Shown piece by piece: positions 25,305-54,240 of a DNA stretch of 64,000 bases; position 1 is the stretch's first letter; each line of letters begins with the position of its first letter. The DNA comes from Varroa destructor (taxonomy: Eukaryota > Arthropoda > Arachnida > Mesostigmata > Varroidae), in contig NW_019211454.1 of NCBI RefSeq assembly GCF_002443255.2, forward strand, positions 17,451,037 to 17,515,036. Direction: 5' to 3'. Both the position numbers and the translations under genes were made by a program. Under the pieces are notes generated by a model. That model was not told the DNA's origin, made no database searches, and saw nothing but the letters and a program-made list of their open reading frames with translations.

Positions 25305-27557
25305 CATCGATTCCGTCGTCTGCCATAAACAGTTTATTTGTATGTTGTTGTTGTTGTTGTTGTTTCTTTTCATTCGTTTTTTACGCTCTAGACCGGCGGA
25401 ACTGCTCGACAGCTCTCCGAAACGGCGAGAAATATTTCGTGTGTCTCGCAGCGCTTCGATTTGTTACAGCGGTTCATCTCGAAGATCTACTATTAATTGG
25501 CCTCTTAATTTGAGAGACTTTTTCCTCTGCCATATTTATATGTCCCAGTCTGATACACTCCTTTTCACTTGAACCCTTCTCCGTACCTGCGTAGTTCGCC
25601 TTCACCATTTCACTCTACTCAATTATGGTAACCATGCTAATAATATTAGTAATTATTATCAATATAATCATCATGGTAACAATAATCATATAATAATGTT
25701 ACACATGTGTATATTTATACTGTAAATTGTTGTTGCTTCTAGCAATGTCCTTAATTACTATATATTTTATGGCAAAGAACGAAACACCGTTACCTTCGAG
25801 CTTGACTATGGTTGTTCCTGTTAATACGGAGGTATTATGATGACATGGAAGCATCACCGTGAAATTATTACCGTTTGTCATGTAATAATGAGTCATCATG
25901 TCATCGTTCAGTACTCTCATCGTTGTGTTTCTGGCTTCCTTATTTTATCCTTCCCCTTCTGCATTTTCCTTTTTTGCTCTGACGCCTCATTGTTCATATC
26001 ATTATTTATAATAATACTTATTTCCCATCATTCATATCGTGATCAACCTTCACTCAAGCATTCCACTTAGTTATTTCTCTTATTATTTACCAGCGTGTTA
26101 TATAGTGGGTCATCATTTCTTTTCTCTTGATCGACCTTATCATCTATATTAACTTAATATAGTTGTTACCTTATAATAATTATAGCTATTACTACTTAAT
26201 TGTAAAGAATCATGCGATGATCGTTGTGGCGTACGACTTCGCTGACTAGTATAATACAATAGGGGGTGTAACAGAGACCTCGGCAGTTTTGCGGAAACGC
26301 CACAGTTTACTATCGGGTTACGACCCACAGGCAATCGATCTGCGCGCGTTCACCCTTCTTCCCGTGGTGTTGGTTATACAGCATAACGGGTGCTGAGCGT
26401 AGCCGGCGCCAACAGAATGCCCTTGAGGGTGTGCACCGGATATGGATGCAGGATCCTTCCAGATCGAGTCGTGAGAAACATTGTTCTGTGGCGAAGATTT
26501 CGGTGATGACGCCGCACTGTATTGTAACGTACCGCATTGTACGAGGTACGAATATCCGTCACCGAGGTGTCCATTTCTCAAGGCGCAGCGTTGCCGCCAA
26601 CGTTCCGTTCATGAGTCGCATTGCGTTCTTCGTCTACGTCCGCTGATTTTGGTATAATTTCCATTCGCCTTTCGTATCCTGCTCTCAATGTTGTTAGCTG
26701 TTTTCACTAACTTGAGACTTCACTGTGCGTACATTGTGTACATCTTATGCGTATCATGCCGAATCTGCTCAGGTCCCGTCGCTCTGATGCCAGCTCACTC
26801 CCGCAACATTGCTATCTGCATTTGCTCACGGCCTACTGCACTTATACAAGTATGAATGATTACGAAGGTGTTCGCTTTGACTTCGTACAGCTAAATTGGG
26901 ACGCGATCGATCGTCATTGAATTTGACCACATAAGCCTTCACCAACTACGTTCAGAAACTCTATACTTCAGTCACTGGCTCGGCGGTGCCCCTAGCCATA
27001 AGATTTGACACGATGCAGATTATCGTGCCCTCCGCATACTCTTTCTTGGTCCTTCTGTTTAGACACCGAATCACTGCCATTCAGATCATCAACAATTCGC
27101 AACCCAATAAATAGCTTTAGACACAAACATACCGATCGAGTGTGCTCCATTTGGGAGTGCTTCACTGACTTTCTCTCTTTCATTGAGCGAAGGACTTGCA
27201 GGTAAAATGGGCAGGATTACTGGTCTGTCTGGTCTAGTGATGCTAAATGCAGGAGCCTCATCGGCTACCACTACTGCTTTTTTGTTTGAGGATGAAGAAT
27301 ACAATGACTTCGAGGTCTCCAATCCCCAGTCGATGGCTAGAGATGTACACATCTTAATCACATCTTCTGTCTAATCTCTTATAGTAGCAGTTGCTCAATT
27401 CTTGGTCTTTCAGCTTACGCCCACGTGTGTGCCATCGCAGAGTTGTTCTTATTGTTGTTATACTAACAATAGCGTAATAGTATTTGGAAGAGTTCTGTAT
27501 GTGCGGCCGCCCATGTGCACAGCACATATCATCTAATCGCACACACATAACCATTTG

Positions 27558-27577
27558 TTATATATATATATATATAT

Positions 27578-27614
<37 letters not shown>
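27558..27614. repeat. (TA)n(TG)n microsatellite
   Basis: Nine TA units run into about 14 TG units, with a short TATATA at the far end. Confidence 0.9.
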
Positions 27615-28523
27615 GAGGTACAGGAATCGTTGGGACTGTTTAATATAAGTAATATTAGTAGTTATAAGACTGCGCATGAGTGGTTTCTGTTCGCTTCGAC
27701 TGGCCATTTCAGTTGTGCCCGTCGACGTTTCTTGCGCTAAAGTCAGGGCCAGGCGCTGTCATTGGCCGTTTCGGAGGCTTTGTTTTGTTAATCGCTTTTA
27801 GTTCTTGCTCTCTACTCTCTTTCTCTCTGTATTTCATTTCTCTCTCTTCACGTATTTTTCTTGCCAATACCGGATGTATAAACGGCCGCCCGGCTCGAGT
27901 CCCGAGCCGTCGTGTTTGGTTCACCCTACGCAGTTCAATACCATGGTTGGCTTCTCGAGTATAGTAGGATCAATCTGTTTATCATTCTGTCGCGTGTTAC
28001 ACACTGATCCTCATACACTATTTCATCATTTGTCCCAGTACCGTCTCGTATACTTGCATTTTGCTCATATTATCTTGCCATGCTTGCTTAGAACTACTAG
28101 TAGTACATATCTGTCCATATGTGATTCTGTATCGCAACGAATCAGCGAATCCTCTGTATTTATTTATTTCTTGCTGTGCGCGGCAGGGAGACTCCTTCTG
28201 GTTATTTTAACATGGGTTGTATATACTAGAGAGAGAGACTAACAAGAATTTGGCAAATCAAAGAAGCTCTCGCCTGCCGAAACAGTACAGATGTGTTTTT
28301 ACTGCTATTATCGTTATCGACAGTCGGCGGGCGTCTTCGCTAGCGCCCGCCGTCGTGATCCATAAAATCAGTGGGGATGTTACATATATATGCCTGTATA
28401 TTCGAATAGTTGTAGCTATTTTATAATTCACCGGTATTTTTCGGTGGTAGGTTTTAGCTTTCTTAAAACAGTTATCTACAGTTGATCACCCTTGAAGTCC
28501 ACTACATCGATCTCGTCTCGTTT

Positions 28524-28548
28524 TATATATATATATATATATATATAT
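28524..28548. repeat. (TA)n microsatellite
   Basis: About 12 perfect TA units. Confidence 0.9.
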
Positions 28549-29135
28549 GTTCTTCATGAATTCCATGTGTTTTTTCATTCTGCTGACCGTTATTGTTACA
28601 GCTCACCTGTTGTGGTCAGCTAGTTTGCTTACCTTGTCATTTTCTGCAGTCGTCGGCTGTATCGGGCTTAAATCGGTGCACAACCTTCAGACAAGCATGT
28701 TTAGCGATATTTTAGGATTTACCATTCACTAATTCCAGCTTCATCACTGAGGCCTCCTCCACATCCCGCAATGGATGAACGAGTGCCTCGGAGAACTAGG
28801 CTGAAGGCGAAACTAAAGGTTTTATGCCGTCTTTGTGTCAAGGCCACGCGAGTATTTCAGCTTCGGTCATCGCTTGTTACCACTATATATGCCCTATATA
28901 TATTAGATACGGAAAATATCACCAGCCGCGTTACTATATGGAGCAGATAGAATACAACGAATTGGTAGATGTACAGTCGCTGGCGAGGTGTTTTTATCTT
29001 CTGCACTCTTTCACTCGGTTGCTAGCCATTCCCATCAAAATATAGGTCCAAGTATAGATTTTGACCGCGAAATAGATTATTGTAAGAACTGATAGCTCAT
29101 TTCTTTACGGTACATATTGGTTTTTCTTAGTGGTA

Positions 29136-29141
29136 TTTATT
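29136..29141 (-). promoter_or_regulatory. Possible distal polyadenylation signal of the Go-alpha gene
   Basis: AATAAA on the minus strand, about 780 bases past the stop codon. A nearer copy lies at 29411-29416. Either or both could set the transcript end; position and motif are the only evidence. Confidence 0.3.
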
Positions 29142-29410
29142 AAATCCTGGATGGATGTAGTTGAGCAGTTGAGTTGGACGATAATGGAAATCGCGCGGCC
29201 TTTGTTTGTGCACCAACTGGCCGATAGTGGAATTGGTGGTCGCAACGGCGCAGTGCTTGTCGATAGCGAGCCGCAAACGCGTTTTGTATGTCGGCATAAC
29301 CCGTAAACCCAGACATGTCCAAATCGAATGATCCAGCAGCCAGCGATAATCGATGATTTAATCGTATTCGGTTTCAGCGCTGTAGCGTGTTTTGCTCAAG
29401 GCCGGATTTT

Positions 29411-29416
29411 TTTATT
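29411..29416 (-). promoter_or_regulatory. Possible proximal polyadenylation signal of the Go-alpha gene
   Basis: AATAAA on the minus strand about 500 bases after the Go-alpha stop codon; it would give a 3' untranslated region of roughly half a kilobase. Confidence 0.4.
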
Positions 29417-29827
29417 GGCCTACCGCAAACAATCTGTTGTGTTTCCCGTTTGATTTCTCTCCGAACTTGTCCTTAAGTATGGACTTTCAAACCTATATTG
29501 AGGCCTTAAAGTTTTCCTTAACGTTCATGAACAGCTTGGATGAATAGCATCAGTAAGCCATGATTATGAAACCGCCTTGAGAGTGGGATGAACGAATTCA
29601 TTTTTATGCAGTGCAGCTTATGAGCAAGTGTTTCCAACTGCTTCTGAGCGCCTGCCTGTTTCGCGGCCATTTGATCGTGTTTCTTAATGTAACATACCCA
29701 TTGAGCTAATGGTGGCTTTTTTTCCGTTTCAGATCGATGCGTCCGTCGCTCGAGGTTTCTGGCTTCATACTATTCGTCTGCTTATTCTTGTCATCTGCTT
29801 CCTTTTCTGTTGCAAACGGCCGCTCGG

Positions 29828-29828
<1 letters not shown>

Positions 29829-29885
<57 letters not shown>

Positions 29886-29900
29886 AAGAGAGCGAGAGAG
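29829..29900. repeat. (AT)n(AG)n microsatellite in the Go-alpha 3' untranslated region
   Basis: About 17 AT units followed by about 15 imperfect AG units, starting 20 bases from the Go-alpha stop codon. In the transcript this reads as a CU-rich tract followed by an AU tract immediately after the coding sequence. Confidence 0.95.
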
Positions 29901-29919
29901 GTGAGAAAAAGCTAGTGGT

Positions 29920-46242
<16,323 letters not shown>

Positions 46243-46424
46243 CTTGGGCTTTGTTTAGGAGGTTCGTTTGTGTCGTTAACAATCAGAAGGGAATAAGACC
46301 TAAAACAGTCACGCGACACTTGCGTACGCAGCAGGCTTGTCACTTCACGAAGCCACCGACAACCAAATAAATCCGGTTAGCTTTCGGCCGCTATATAGCC
46401 GCCGGCTTTCGACTGGTTCGGGCG
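46243..46424 (-). other. Go-alpha 5' leader (untranslated part of exon 1) after a 3' splice site
   Basis: A T-rich tract followed by TTTTGTTTTGCAG places a strong 3' splice site at 46426-46425, so the exon that holds the start codon begins at 46424 and carries 182 bases of leader. At least one further leader exon and the promoter must therefore lie to the right of 46424. No upstream ATG is present in this part of the leader. The splice site is read from sequence; its use is inferred. Confidence 0.75.
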
Positions 46425-46709
46425 CTGCAAAACAAAAATTACAATCATGGAACAGATTTACGGCAGACTCTCGTAGCTAGAAGTCTATCCACAGTCTGGC
46501 AGTCTCTAGGTAGAATGTTTAAGTGGAATTGGTCCACGAAGCTTCGCTTTCGAGGGCTCCTATTTCGGTGGGGCTACACTGGCTCCAACTATAAGTGGTA
46601 GAGCAAACCGTAGAATGCAACTGCGTAACGCAATGAAGGCTTCTCTATCGAGTGTGTAATCCTTCGATGTTGGTTTTTTGCTATCGTCCTTTCCTTTCCC
46701 AAAGTAGCA

Positions 46710-46711
<2 letters not shown>

Positions 46712-46758
<47 letters not shown>

Positions 46759-46774
46759 GTATATATATATATAT
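46712..46774. repeat. (AT)n microsatellite
   Basis: About 30 AT units with two G interruptions, about 300 bases upstream of the Go-alpha leader exon. Confidence 0.95.
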
Positions 46775-49700
46775 GCAGGTATATTTATGGGTTGTCACTA
46801 TTGTTAATGTATTTATCGTAGATATATTAGCAAATGTATTATTAGCATTACTGGCTGGCAGTGTCTATAACTGTTCGCAGATCAACTTGTGATGACGCCA
46901 ATCAGTTAGTATGTAATCAGGACTGGTACGTCTTGCAGGGTAAACTCGTTGAGACTTCTCTATTTCTTATTTGTCGGCTATTTTGTTTGCTTCATTTTGA
47001 TTATCGAAAATTAATGAACAATATATAAGAGCGCACTTCACTGATGCTAGCACTTGAAACTTAGTGGTTACACACACAAGCGAACAGTCGAACAACAATC
47101 GTCCTTCTTTAATCATAGAATTGTATCATCACGTCGACACGGTGTTACGTTCAACACTTGTTGCTCGCTAGCGCACGATCATCAACCGCTTTATTATTAC
47201 TCCACTCTTTTTTCAGCTTTTTTAGGCCTTCCCATGCGTTGAACCACTTTTGCGTGAACACATACCAAAACAGCACTAGAATCGGCTCCAAATAGGTGCT
47301 ATCTATCCATTGATTTTGACATCGATAGACTTCCGTTAAACCGTTTGACAACAACCTTTTGTGGCAGTTTTCGTAGCCACTCACCCACAGCTGGACTCTT
47401 TTGTTCCGGACTTATTGACTTCCTTAGCTTGACCGTCACCGAAAAACTCTAACTCGAAACCCTGGTCCTGACCTGTGTTGCAGCATCTATTGCCTGCACT
47501 ACAAGCACTGCATATATCACTACTTGGTTTTCGTTTAGCTACCGTCGTCCGTACTGTAGCCCCATTATGACTTTTGTGGCTGTCGTTTTTGTTGATGTTG
47601 CATCAGCGTTGCTGTAACTCATCAGAACTCGTGCCGCGAAGTTCAGCTGACTACCCTTTATCTATCTGTATGCCTGTCTCTTTCTTCTGCTATATCCTGC
47701 ACTGTTGCATTGCCTCTCTCTGTGTCGCACCCTTTAACAAACTATATAACAGCCATAAGAGCTTTCGCGACAGAACTACGTAACGGTTAAAACGACAAAT
47801 ACGCCAGATCGTTGCTTTGCGATAATGCACACGCCTTTACCGGTAGCGCCACCGACAGCAGAAGTCAGCAGCAACCGGTCACGCTACGGGAAAAAAGACC
47901 CTCGTGCCTTACCTTCCCGTACAGGAGTAGCTGTAAGCAACGGAAAATAGCCGGTTGCTGCGGCCGCTGTCTGTTACCGCGACTCTGTCCCCCCACGCAC
48001 TCGACTGCCTCACCCTTTCGAGCGTAGACTATTAAGGCCTTCAATTGAAGTTGTTGGTAAGCCTTCGCTGTCGTCCGCCACCGATCACTAAAACCATGAA
48101 CCTATTTTTGGTCAACTACCGTACGCAAACCGCGTGTGTTCACTCTCTTCTTGTATGTACCACAGCACTAAACCTAACATACGACGGCAGGCGCTGCTTG
48201 TCGAAGTGGTCTATGCAGGCTGCAGGCCATAGACTGCTGCAGGCCGTTTAGTAGTTTTGCCGTGCCGTTCGTGTGCAAGCTGGCTAACATTGGCTGACTG
48301 TTTCTTTTTCCTTTACTGTCTATCCCTCTCTTCCAACATTTATCAAGAGTCTCTGGCTGCTCGCTTGTCGCACTGTTCAATGAACGGTCTGCTGCTGCTC
48401 AAACCACACCAAAAGCAGCCGATGACTATGAACGCTTATTGTTTAGCGCTTGCTGGCTAACGCTCGAGACACACAGACGCACACAGACACAAATACCCAG
48501 CCACCCTCTTTCCTCAATTTCTCGCTATCGCTTAATCCCTCAATGAACTCCTTGTTTCTTTTTGAATTTGTGTGCAACGAGCGAATAGCGGCGGGTCGTT
48601 AATAGCTTAGGCCCTGCTGCAGTTATAAGCTGTTGTTTATTCTCACTGTTTGATTTTCTCTGTGTTTTTCGTTGTTTCCTTCGTTGTTGCGCTGCCTACG
48701 CATCTCTGTGTCGTCCCTATCCGCTTCCGGTTGTCTGTGTTGTGTTCGCGATCACTCCGTTTGCAGTCTCAATATCTGCCTCGCTACTTGTTTATAGGCA
48801 GAGACCGCATCAGACGATTGCGACGAACGCGGCAACGACCAATGTCAACATGCGGAAAGGATTGTGTTACCAGTCCAGCAAGCGATAGTCCAAGCAAACG
48901 AACAAAAGACGCACCGATAGTTTGATTCTGCTTAAAGTTTGCTGCTGCTGTAGCTGGGCTGAACGCAGTTAGCCAAGAAGGCCGACTGGAGTTCGGCTCC
49001 TCGCGTAGTTGATCTACGTGGAAGGTTCACAGTGACGTCTCCCGCAAGCTGTCGACGTTGGGATATTGGCGCGACTGTCTTTTCGACGCGCCACTTAAAA
49101 CTGCCGTGCGTTCCGTGAACGAAACTTGATTCTGCCTCGTGTTCGATAGATAGATTTAGCAAGAGAACGCCAACGATGATGTTGACGCTCTGTTTAAGCC
49201 GGCTTATAGCGGGCGCACACAGTGACAACTGCACAGAGAATACCTGTGCGTGTCTTGGCAATCGTTGCACCCACAGATACAGCTCAGAGTCGCTCTTTAC
49301 CGTGTGTGTACGTGTGTGTGTGTGCCTGTGCGTGCATGCATGCGTGTCTGTATGTTACTGGATATTCGTTATTGGCGAACCAAACCGTTGTGCCAGATGA
49401 ATGGCTAAGTAAGCTAGTTCCAGCAGCGGCCCGAGCGCGTGCATGTATAGGGCTTTGAGTGGTGAGTTAGAACCACTGGTAAAGTTACCGTCACCGCCGA
49501 TATAACAAAAGCAGCAGGTTGTTTCGCATAGTCATTTGCTTCAGCCTGCGGGTGTGATTCTGTCGCCGCAAACGTCAGAAACTTGGGTATGGACGGAGAG
49601 CGATCCGAAGACGACGCCTGTGATGCTTTTGGTCTAAACGCGAGTGAAATTGTTAAGTAGCGAGCTGCCACCTATCGTGTCGATTCTATACGACGACTTG

Positions 49701-50367
49701 CCGTCGAACCTTAGCTAAGCAACGCGGACGTTAAGAGGATGACGATTTGCTCATTGCTACAGAGCAGGCGTCGATCCGCCTGTAGGAAGATATTCTTCAG
49801 GTCGCACGGTGTTGAAGTGTGTAGGGCTTTTAGGTCGACTGGGTAGAATCGAACGCGGAAATAAATCCCAGTATTTACCAAGTGGTAGTAATTTAGATAA
49901 TTATTTATTCGCTCTTTCCCCTACTAGATCTCTCGGTATGTTTTGCACACTTCGTTTGCTTTTCTTTCTGTCCTGTTGACTTGCTTCCACTGTGGCGACG
50001 TGTTTGCATGTTTTCTTCTTCATGCAACTGATCACTTTTTACCTTGCGGTCTCACAACCCCCCTATGTTTGCTAATCTGTGTTCTGGTTCTAGGCAAAGT
50101 GTATCCGCTTTTTCTATGGCTGTACGTGCTGTTGCTTGGCTCTCAGTGCCTATGCGGCTTACGGCTATGCGATAATCCTTTATTTCTCCTGAGGTTCACT
50201 AATCCGTCCGCCTTTTAATATACACATTTTATTATTGATTTCATTCACGTGTCTCTTTGCTGCCGCTACTGCTGGCTGAATCCCTCGCCTTCAACAGCAC
50301 TCCTCTTTCTACTCCACTGTTCTGCGTGAACAGGAGCAGCGTTGTATTATCCGAGACTCAGTTACGC

Positions 50368-50406
50368 ATACACACACCCACACATTCACACACACACACA
50401 TACACT

Positions 50407-50451
<45 letters not shown>

Positions 50452-50491
50452 ACACACGCACACACACACACTCACACACACACACACACAA
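50368..50491. repeat. (CA)n microsatellite
   Basis: Over 50 CA units with CT and CG interruptions. It is the longest dinucleotide array of its kind in the window. Confidence 0.95.
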
Positions 50492-51330
50492 CCCCCACAA
50501 GCCACAAACTTGTCGCCTACAGTTCACACCGCTGGCGCCTCCGTATTTCAAATACACAGTCACCGATCTTTGTGGGTTTGCCCTTATTTCCCTTTGGGCT
50601 GACACTTTTCTTTGATGGTTTTGCTTTTTTTCCGCTTTGTTTCGTTTCAGTCTATTCCAGCGCGATCACCACGCTTACACCCCGCCACCGCTTACACTTT
50701 TCACACACACGCTCTCGTTCGATGCTCTATGGATGCTGTTTCTGCTGATACCACTGCAGTTGATGCTGTTTGTATAGCTTCTGTTCCGGCAATTGCCGCA
50801 TGCCGGAATACCGACCCGCTGCTGATCGCTGGCCAATGCAATCAATTCTCACCGCTGGACGAGTGATCTGCTTTTAGATGGGTGAATCTCGCCCTTGCCT
50901 TTGATGCATTCAGGTAGCTATTGGTGACGTATCAATATTGCACAATCGCTCCGGATCGCGCGCGTGAGATTCGCTATTGCTGTCGTCTTGTGGATGATGC
51001 TTAGACTCCAAGGCCAAATTGAACAGTTTGCAAAGTTCTCTCAGGAAAAATCAGCACGACAGAGCCAGATGTTGGGCCGGTCCGTTGTGCGACCGCGTTC
51101 TGTGCAGCTGCAACTGCAGCTGGCGTTGCAGACGCAGCTGCACTCCGTGTTCGTCACCTGTGGAAATACTGCCGAGTTCGGCGCTTCTCCGGCTTAGCTG
51201 TTACTGTTGTTGGACAATCGGTGCTCGCGTTTAGCGCCTGCCTTGTCCTGTCTTGTCTTGTCCTGGTGATCGAAGGCTGACGTTAAGCGCTAGCTGCTGT
51301 GATGTAACTAATCCGCCGTTTAGGACCTTT

Positions 51331-51351
51331 CACACACACACACACACACAC
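51331..51351. repeat. (CA)n microsatellite
   Basis: Ten perfect CA units. Confidence 0.9.
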
Positions 51352-52234
51352 CGAGACAGGAGCAGAAAAATACGCTTGGACTCGCGTACGCGCAAGTACG
51401 AGCGGGGAACAGACAAGCCAAAAGAGCTAAGTGACCCCACAGGTTTTTGCAGGTTGCTCGGAGAATAGGGGGATCGAGTAAAGGGATTCAGCGGTTCCTG
51501 CAGTTGTTGCAAAGGGGTTTCGAAGCCTAGCCGTCGTTCTCTGGGGTTCCGTCGCTCGCCGTTCTTGCAACCTGTGAACGGTTGAAGTTCGCAGCTAAGA
51601 GGCCGTTGCTTTGTGCGCCGTTACGCGATGTCTTTGTGCACTACTAAGTTTATTGCTCCCACCAATATTGTTTCTGCTGCAGCGACTCTTGCGATGGACG
51701 CTGCTGCGGTTACAGATGCTGTTGACTTCTCTCTCTAGGGCGGGTGCACTCGCTGCGAGTCAGCTTTTAGGAACTTCGGAATTCTCGTGGAAAAACTGCA
51801 TTGAAAACAGATGAATAGGCTTCATCAGCACGGCCTCGAAGATCAGCAGCACGGTATTCGTCGCAGGAGAATGCACGCTACCGCCGTGACGTTCACTAAT
51901 AAACTATCGTTTGATGGATAGTTATTTAGCTGGTCGAGTGAAGCAAACGCACACACAGCCGTGTTGTTTTCCCTTGCTTTTTCTTTTTGTCTCTGTGCAT
52001 TCGCACGAAGTCGATCAGCAGCGACGACAACGACAACCACCGGTGGAGGACGCTTCTGTTCGCTATCACCGGAAACTCCACAGGCGCTCACTCACTATGC
52101 TGCATTCATTGCCACACGGTGCTTAGCAAAAAATGCTTGCAGACAAGCCACCTGCCACGGATACCAGGAGCACGGAGGAGCGTTGCGGCCCTCGCTTCTT
52201 TTTCTTCTTTTCCAACTACTGCAGCTACTGTCTT

Positions 52235-52268
52235 TGCTGCTGCTGCTGCTGCTGCTGCTGTTGCTGCT
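52235..52268. repeat. (CTG)n microsatellite
   Basis: About ten CTG/TTG triplets in GC-richer DNA. Confidence 0.9.
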
Positions 52269-54240
52269 AAAAATCCTATCAATTCAGTCTTGATCCTAAC
52301 GTCTACTCCGTTGGTCGTGTGGAGACTCGCTTTTGACGACAAGAATACGTCGTCGTTGACGAGGGACAGTCAGCCAACAATCGAATCCCAAACCGATGCA
52401 AGGTTTGCACAAAGCGTACGTACCGTGTTCCTCGTCGCACGAACGTTGAGGAACCTAACTACACTCGGTTCAGCAAACCAACAAAGAACCTGGTCGCAGG
52501 CAAATTTCTCAACGACTCGAACCGAATCAACGACTACGACGAGAAGGCCTCCCAGCGAAAATCTGACCAACTTGATTCTCTCACACACACTCACTCACTC
52601 GCCACTGCACGGTCTCTCCTAAGACGATCCACACTCCACCGCCAGCAAGTGAGCCAACCGTTCTCTGCGCTACTACGCCCAGCCTGCCTGCGTGCCGCTT
52701 GCTGATGTGCCCCGAGCAAGCGCAGCAGCCACCCAGCTTAGCCAACCGTACCAGTCACATTCAGCGAAATCCAAAATGGCGGCGTCGTCGTCGTCGGAGG
52801 CAGATCGAGTGAGCCTGTGAGGGAAGCTGGGGTTGGAACTGCTCAGTTCAGAAGGCGGCAGGCAGGAAAGAGAGGACGGGAGGGAGAGGACGGGCGAGAG
52901 AGGAGCACAGAGAGCGACTAACTGACAGGCAGAAGGAGGTCGCCGTCACACCAGTCGCTGAGTCGGCGCCTAGTTCACAAACGCCCGCCCGCTGCTTGCA
53001 GCTGACAACAGCAAGAGGGAGCAGAGCAAACGAGTGCCACAGCAGAGCAAACCGGAGCAGCAGAAAATTGGCGCTCACTCAGCATCAGCGACGGTGGCGA
53101 CGCCGGCACAGCAAGATTGCTGTGATGCTCCTGCCGTCTGTGTTGAGGCTGTATGACGCTTATATGACTATAGGTATAGTAAACTCATAGGCGACAGCAG
53201 CGCGGCGGGATGGTGTTGCTGGATAGGCCGCTCCTTGACTCTAGTACGGCTAGTCAGAGCCATGCCAAACGAGAACGAAAAAAGAGAGACGAACGGAAAA
53301 TGGCGAGAGCGAAAAAAAGTGAGGAAGGGGGAGCGAGAGCCGTAGCTGGCCAAACCCCCGGCGCTTCCCATTTCGTTTCCCTTCAGGGCTGCGGTAGCCC
53401 TCGCAGCTACTGCTGGCGGCTTCCGCCATGCTTACGACTGGTAGTATGGTATTAATGATAGTACTAGCAATGCAGCTGTGGCCATCGGCACCGTTCCCGT
53501 CAACCCGAACGCTAACCCAAAAGAACACGAGCGCCATATCGCGCCGCTGGCTGGTTAGCTCGCGCCTGCCTGCAGCAATGCATCCACCGCGCCATCGTGG
53601 GTTCTACCGAACAGCCGGCAGGTGGCGCTGTCGGCGGAACGCTTCCGAGCTAAGCTAATGGGCGCGGCGGAGTCGGCTGTGTCCTGAAGAGCAGCGGCGG
53701 TTGCGGTGGAGAAGCACTGGAAAGCGTCAAGGCGGCACACATTGAAGCCCACACAGTCAATAGAGGGATTGCATAGGACTCCGCTGCTCCGGCAGCCGTT
53801 GCTGCTGCTGGTGAAGTTACCATCGCATCAGAGAACTCCAGTTCTGTGTTGATTGTGATAATGCTGCTGGTCCCTACTAACGCCTAGCCCTGCAGCTTGG
53901 TGCTGTGGTGGCCGTGCTGCTGCTGCTACCTCTTAGGAGCTCGGCCGGTTCTTATCGCTCCTGCCGTCACCCGCAGCTCTAACAGCGACAGTGGCCTGTC
54001 TAGGATCAGCCAGCCAGCGCTTACTCGTTGTCTCTGAGCAGTAGCGGAACGCACTGCGTTCTACTGCCGAACCCGTCCGAGGGACAGCACCCACTGACGG
54101 AGCAACCGATTCATCGAGAGAAGGAAAGCCCGGATATTTTACGGAAAATTAAAGTAGGCTCGCGCTACAGCCAGCGGCCCGCTACCGGCTGTTCTATATG
54201 GCCTCCGCGCCTCAACCTTTTTTTTGTTTGCTAGGTGCTC
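52269..54240. promoter_or_regulatory. GC-rich, CpG-containing segment, candidate promoter region
   Basis: This is among the most GC-rich stretches of the right half. It lies upstream of the Go-alpha leader exon and contains a YY1-like motif at 52772-52782. On the minus strand, donor-like sites such as CGA|GTAAGC near 54025 could end a leader exon. It might serve Go-alpha (minus), a plus-strand gene starting at 52776, or both in a divergent arrangement. No TATA-based start was identified. Confidence 0.3.
52776..52808 (+). CDS. Possible first coding exon of a plus-strand gene (MAASSSSEADR)
   Basis: The sequence CCAAAATGGCGGCG joins an ATG to a YY1-type element. It is followed by GCG TCG TCG TCG TCG GAG GCA GAT CGA and then GTGAGC, a good donor in phase 0; without splicing the frame ends at TGA at 52818-52820. 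An N-terminus of Met-Ala-Ala-Ser-rich type with the YY1 element over the ATG is common in housekeeping genes. No downstream partner exon was found in the remaining 11 kb, so this is a hypothesis only. Confidence 0.25.

Larger units (their letters stand above)
23225..29135. other. AT-rich intergenic DNA downstream of the Go-alpha gene
   Basis: No gene is supported. Microsatellites are listed separately. At 26310-26580 all three minus frames are open together for 60-90 codons, and I could not tell whether any is used. Confidence 0.45.
46425..52234. other. Region upstream of the Go-alpha start exon; no coding exon supported
   Basis: The stretch has AT, CA and GT microsatellites and, from about 47.5 kb on, a higher GC content with many short overlapping frames. 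By position it is expected to contain intronic DNA and possibly leader exons of Go-alpha. I could not fix any exon border in it. Confidence 0.4.

Noticed and set aside
25121..25572. Overlapping plus frames of 101 and 130 codons
   Set aside because: They run through TA and TTG repeats (Tyr-Ile and poly-Cys or poly-Leu), with no family resemblance.
26310..26581. Three overlapping minus frames of 66-87 codons
   Set aside because: All three frames are open at once, none starts convincingly and I could not prefer one.
29140..29322. 60-codon minus frame (GFTGYADIQNAFAARYRQAL)
   Set aside because: It lies in the likely Go-alpha 3' untranslated or flanking region, with no splice sites and no homologue that I know.
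50257..50748. 163-codon plus frame with long His-Thr alternation
   Set aside because: It is the translation of the (CA)n microsatellite.
51987..52622. 211-codon plus frame
   Set aside because: No ATG start could be shown, it crosses a CTG repeat that gives poly-Ala, and no domain is visible.
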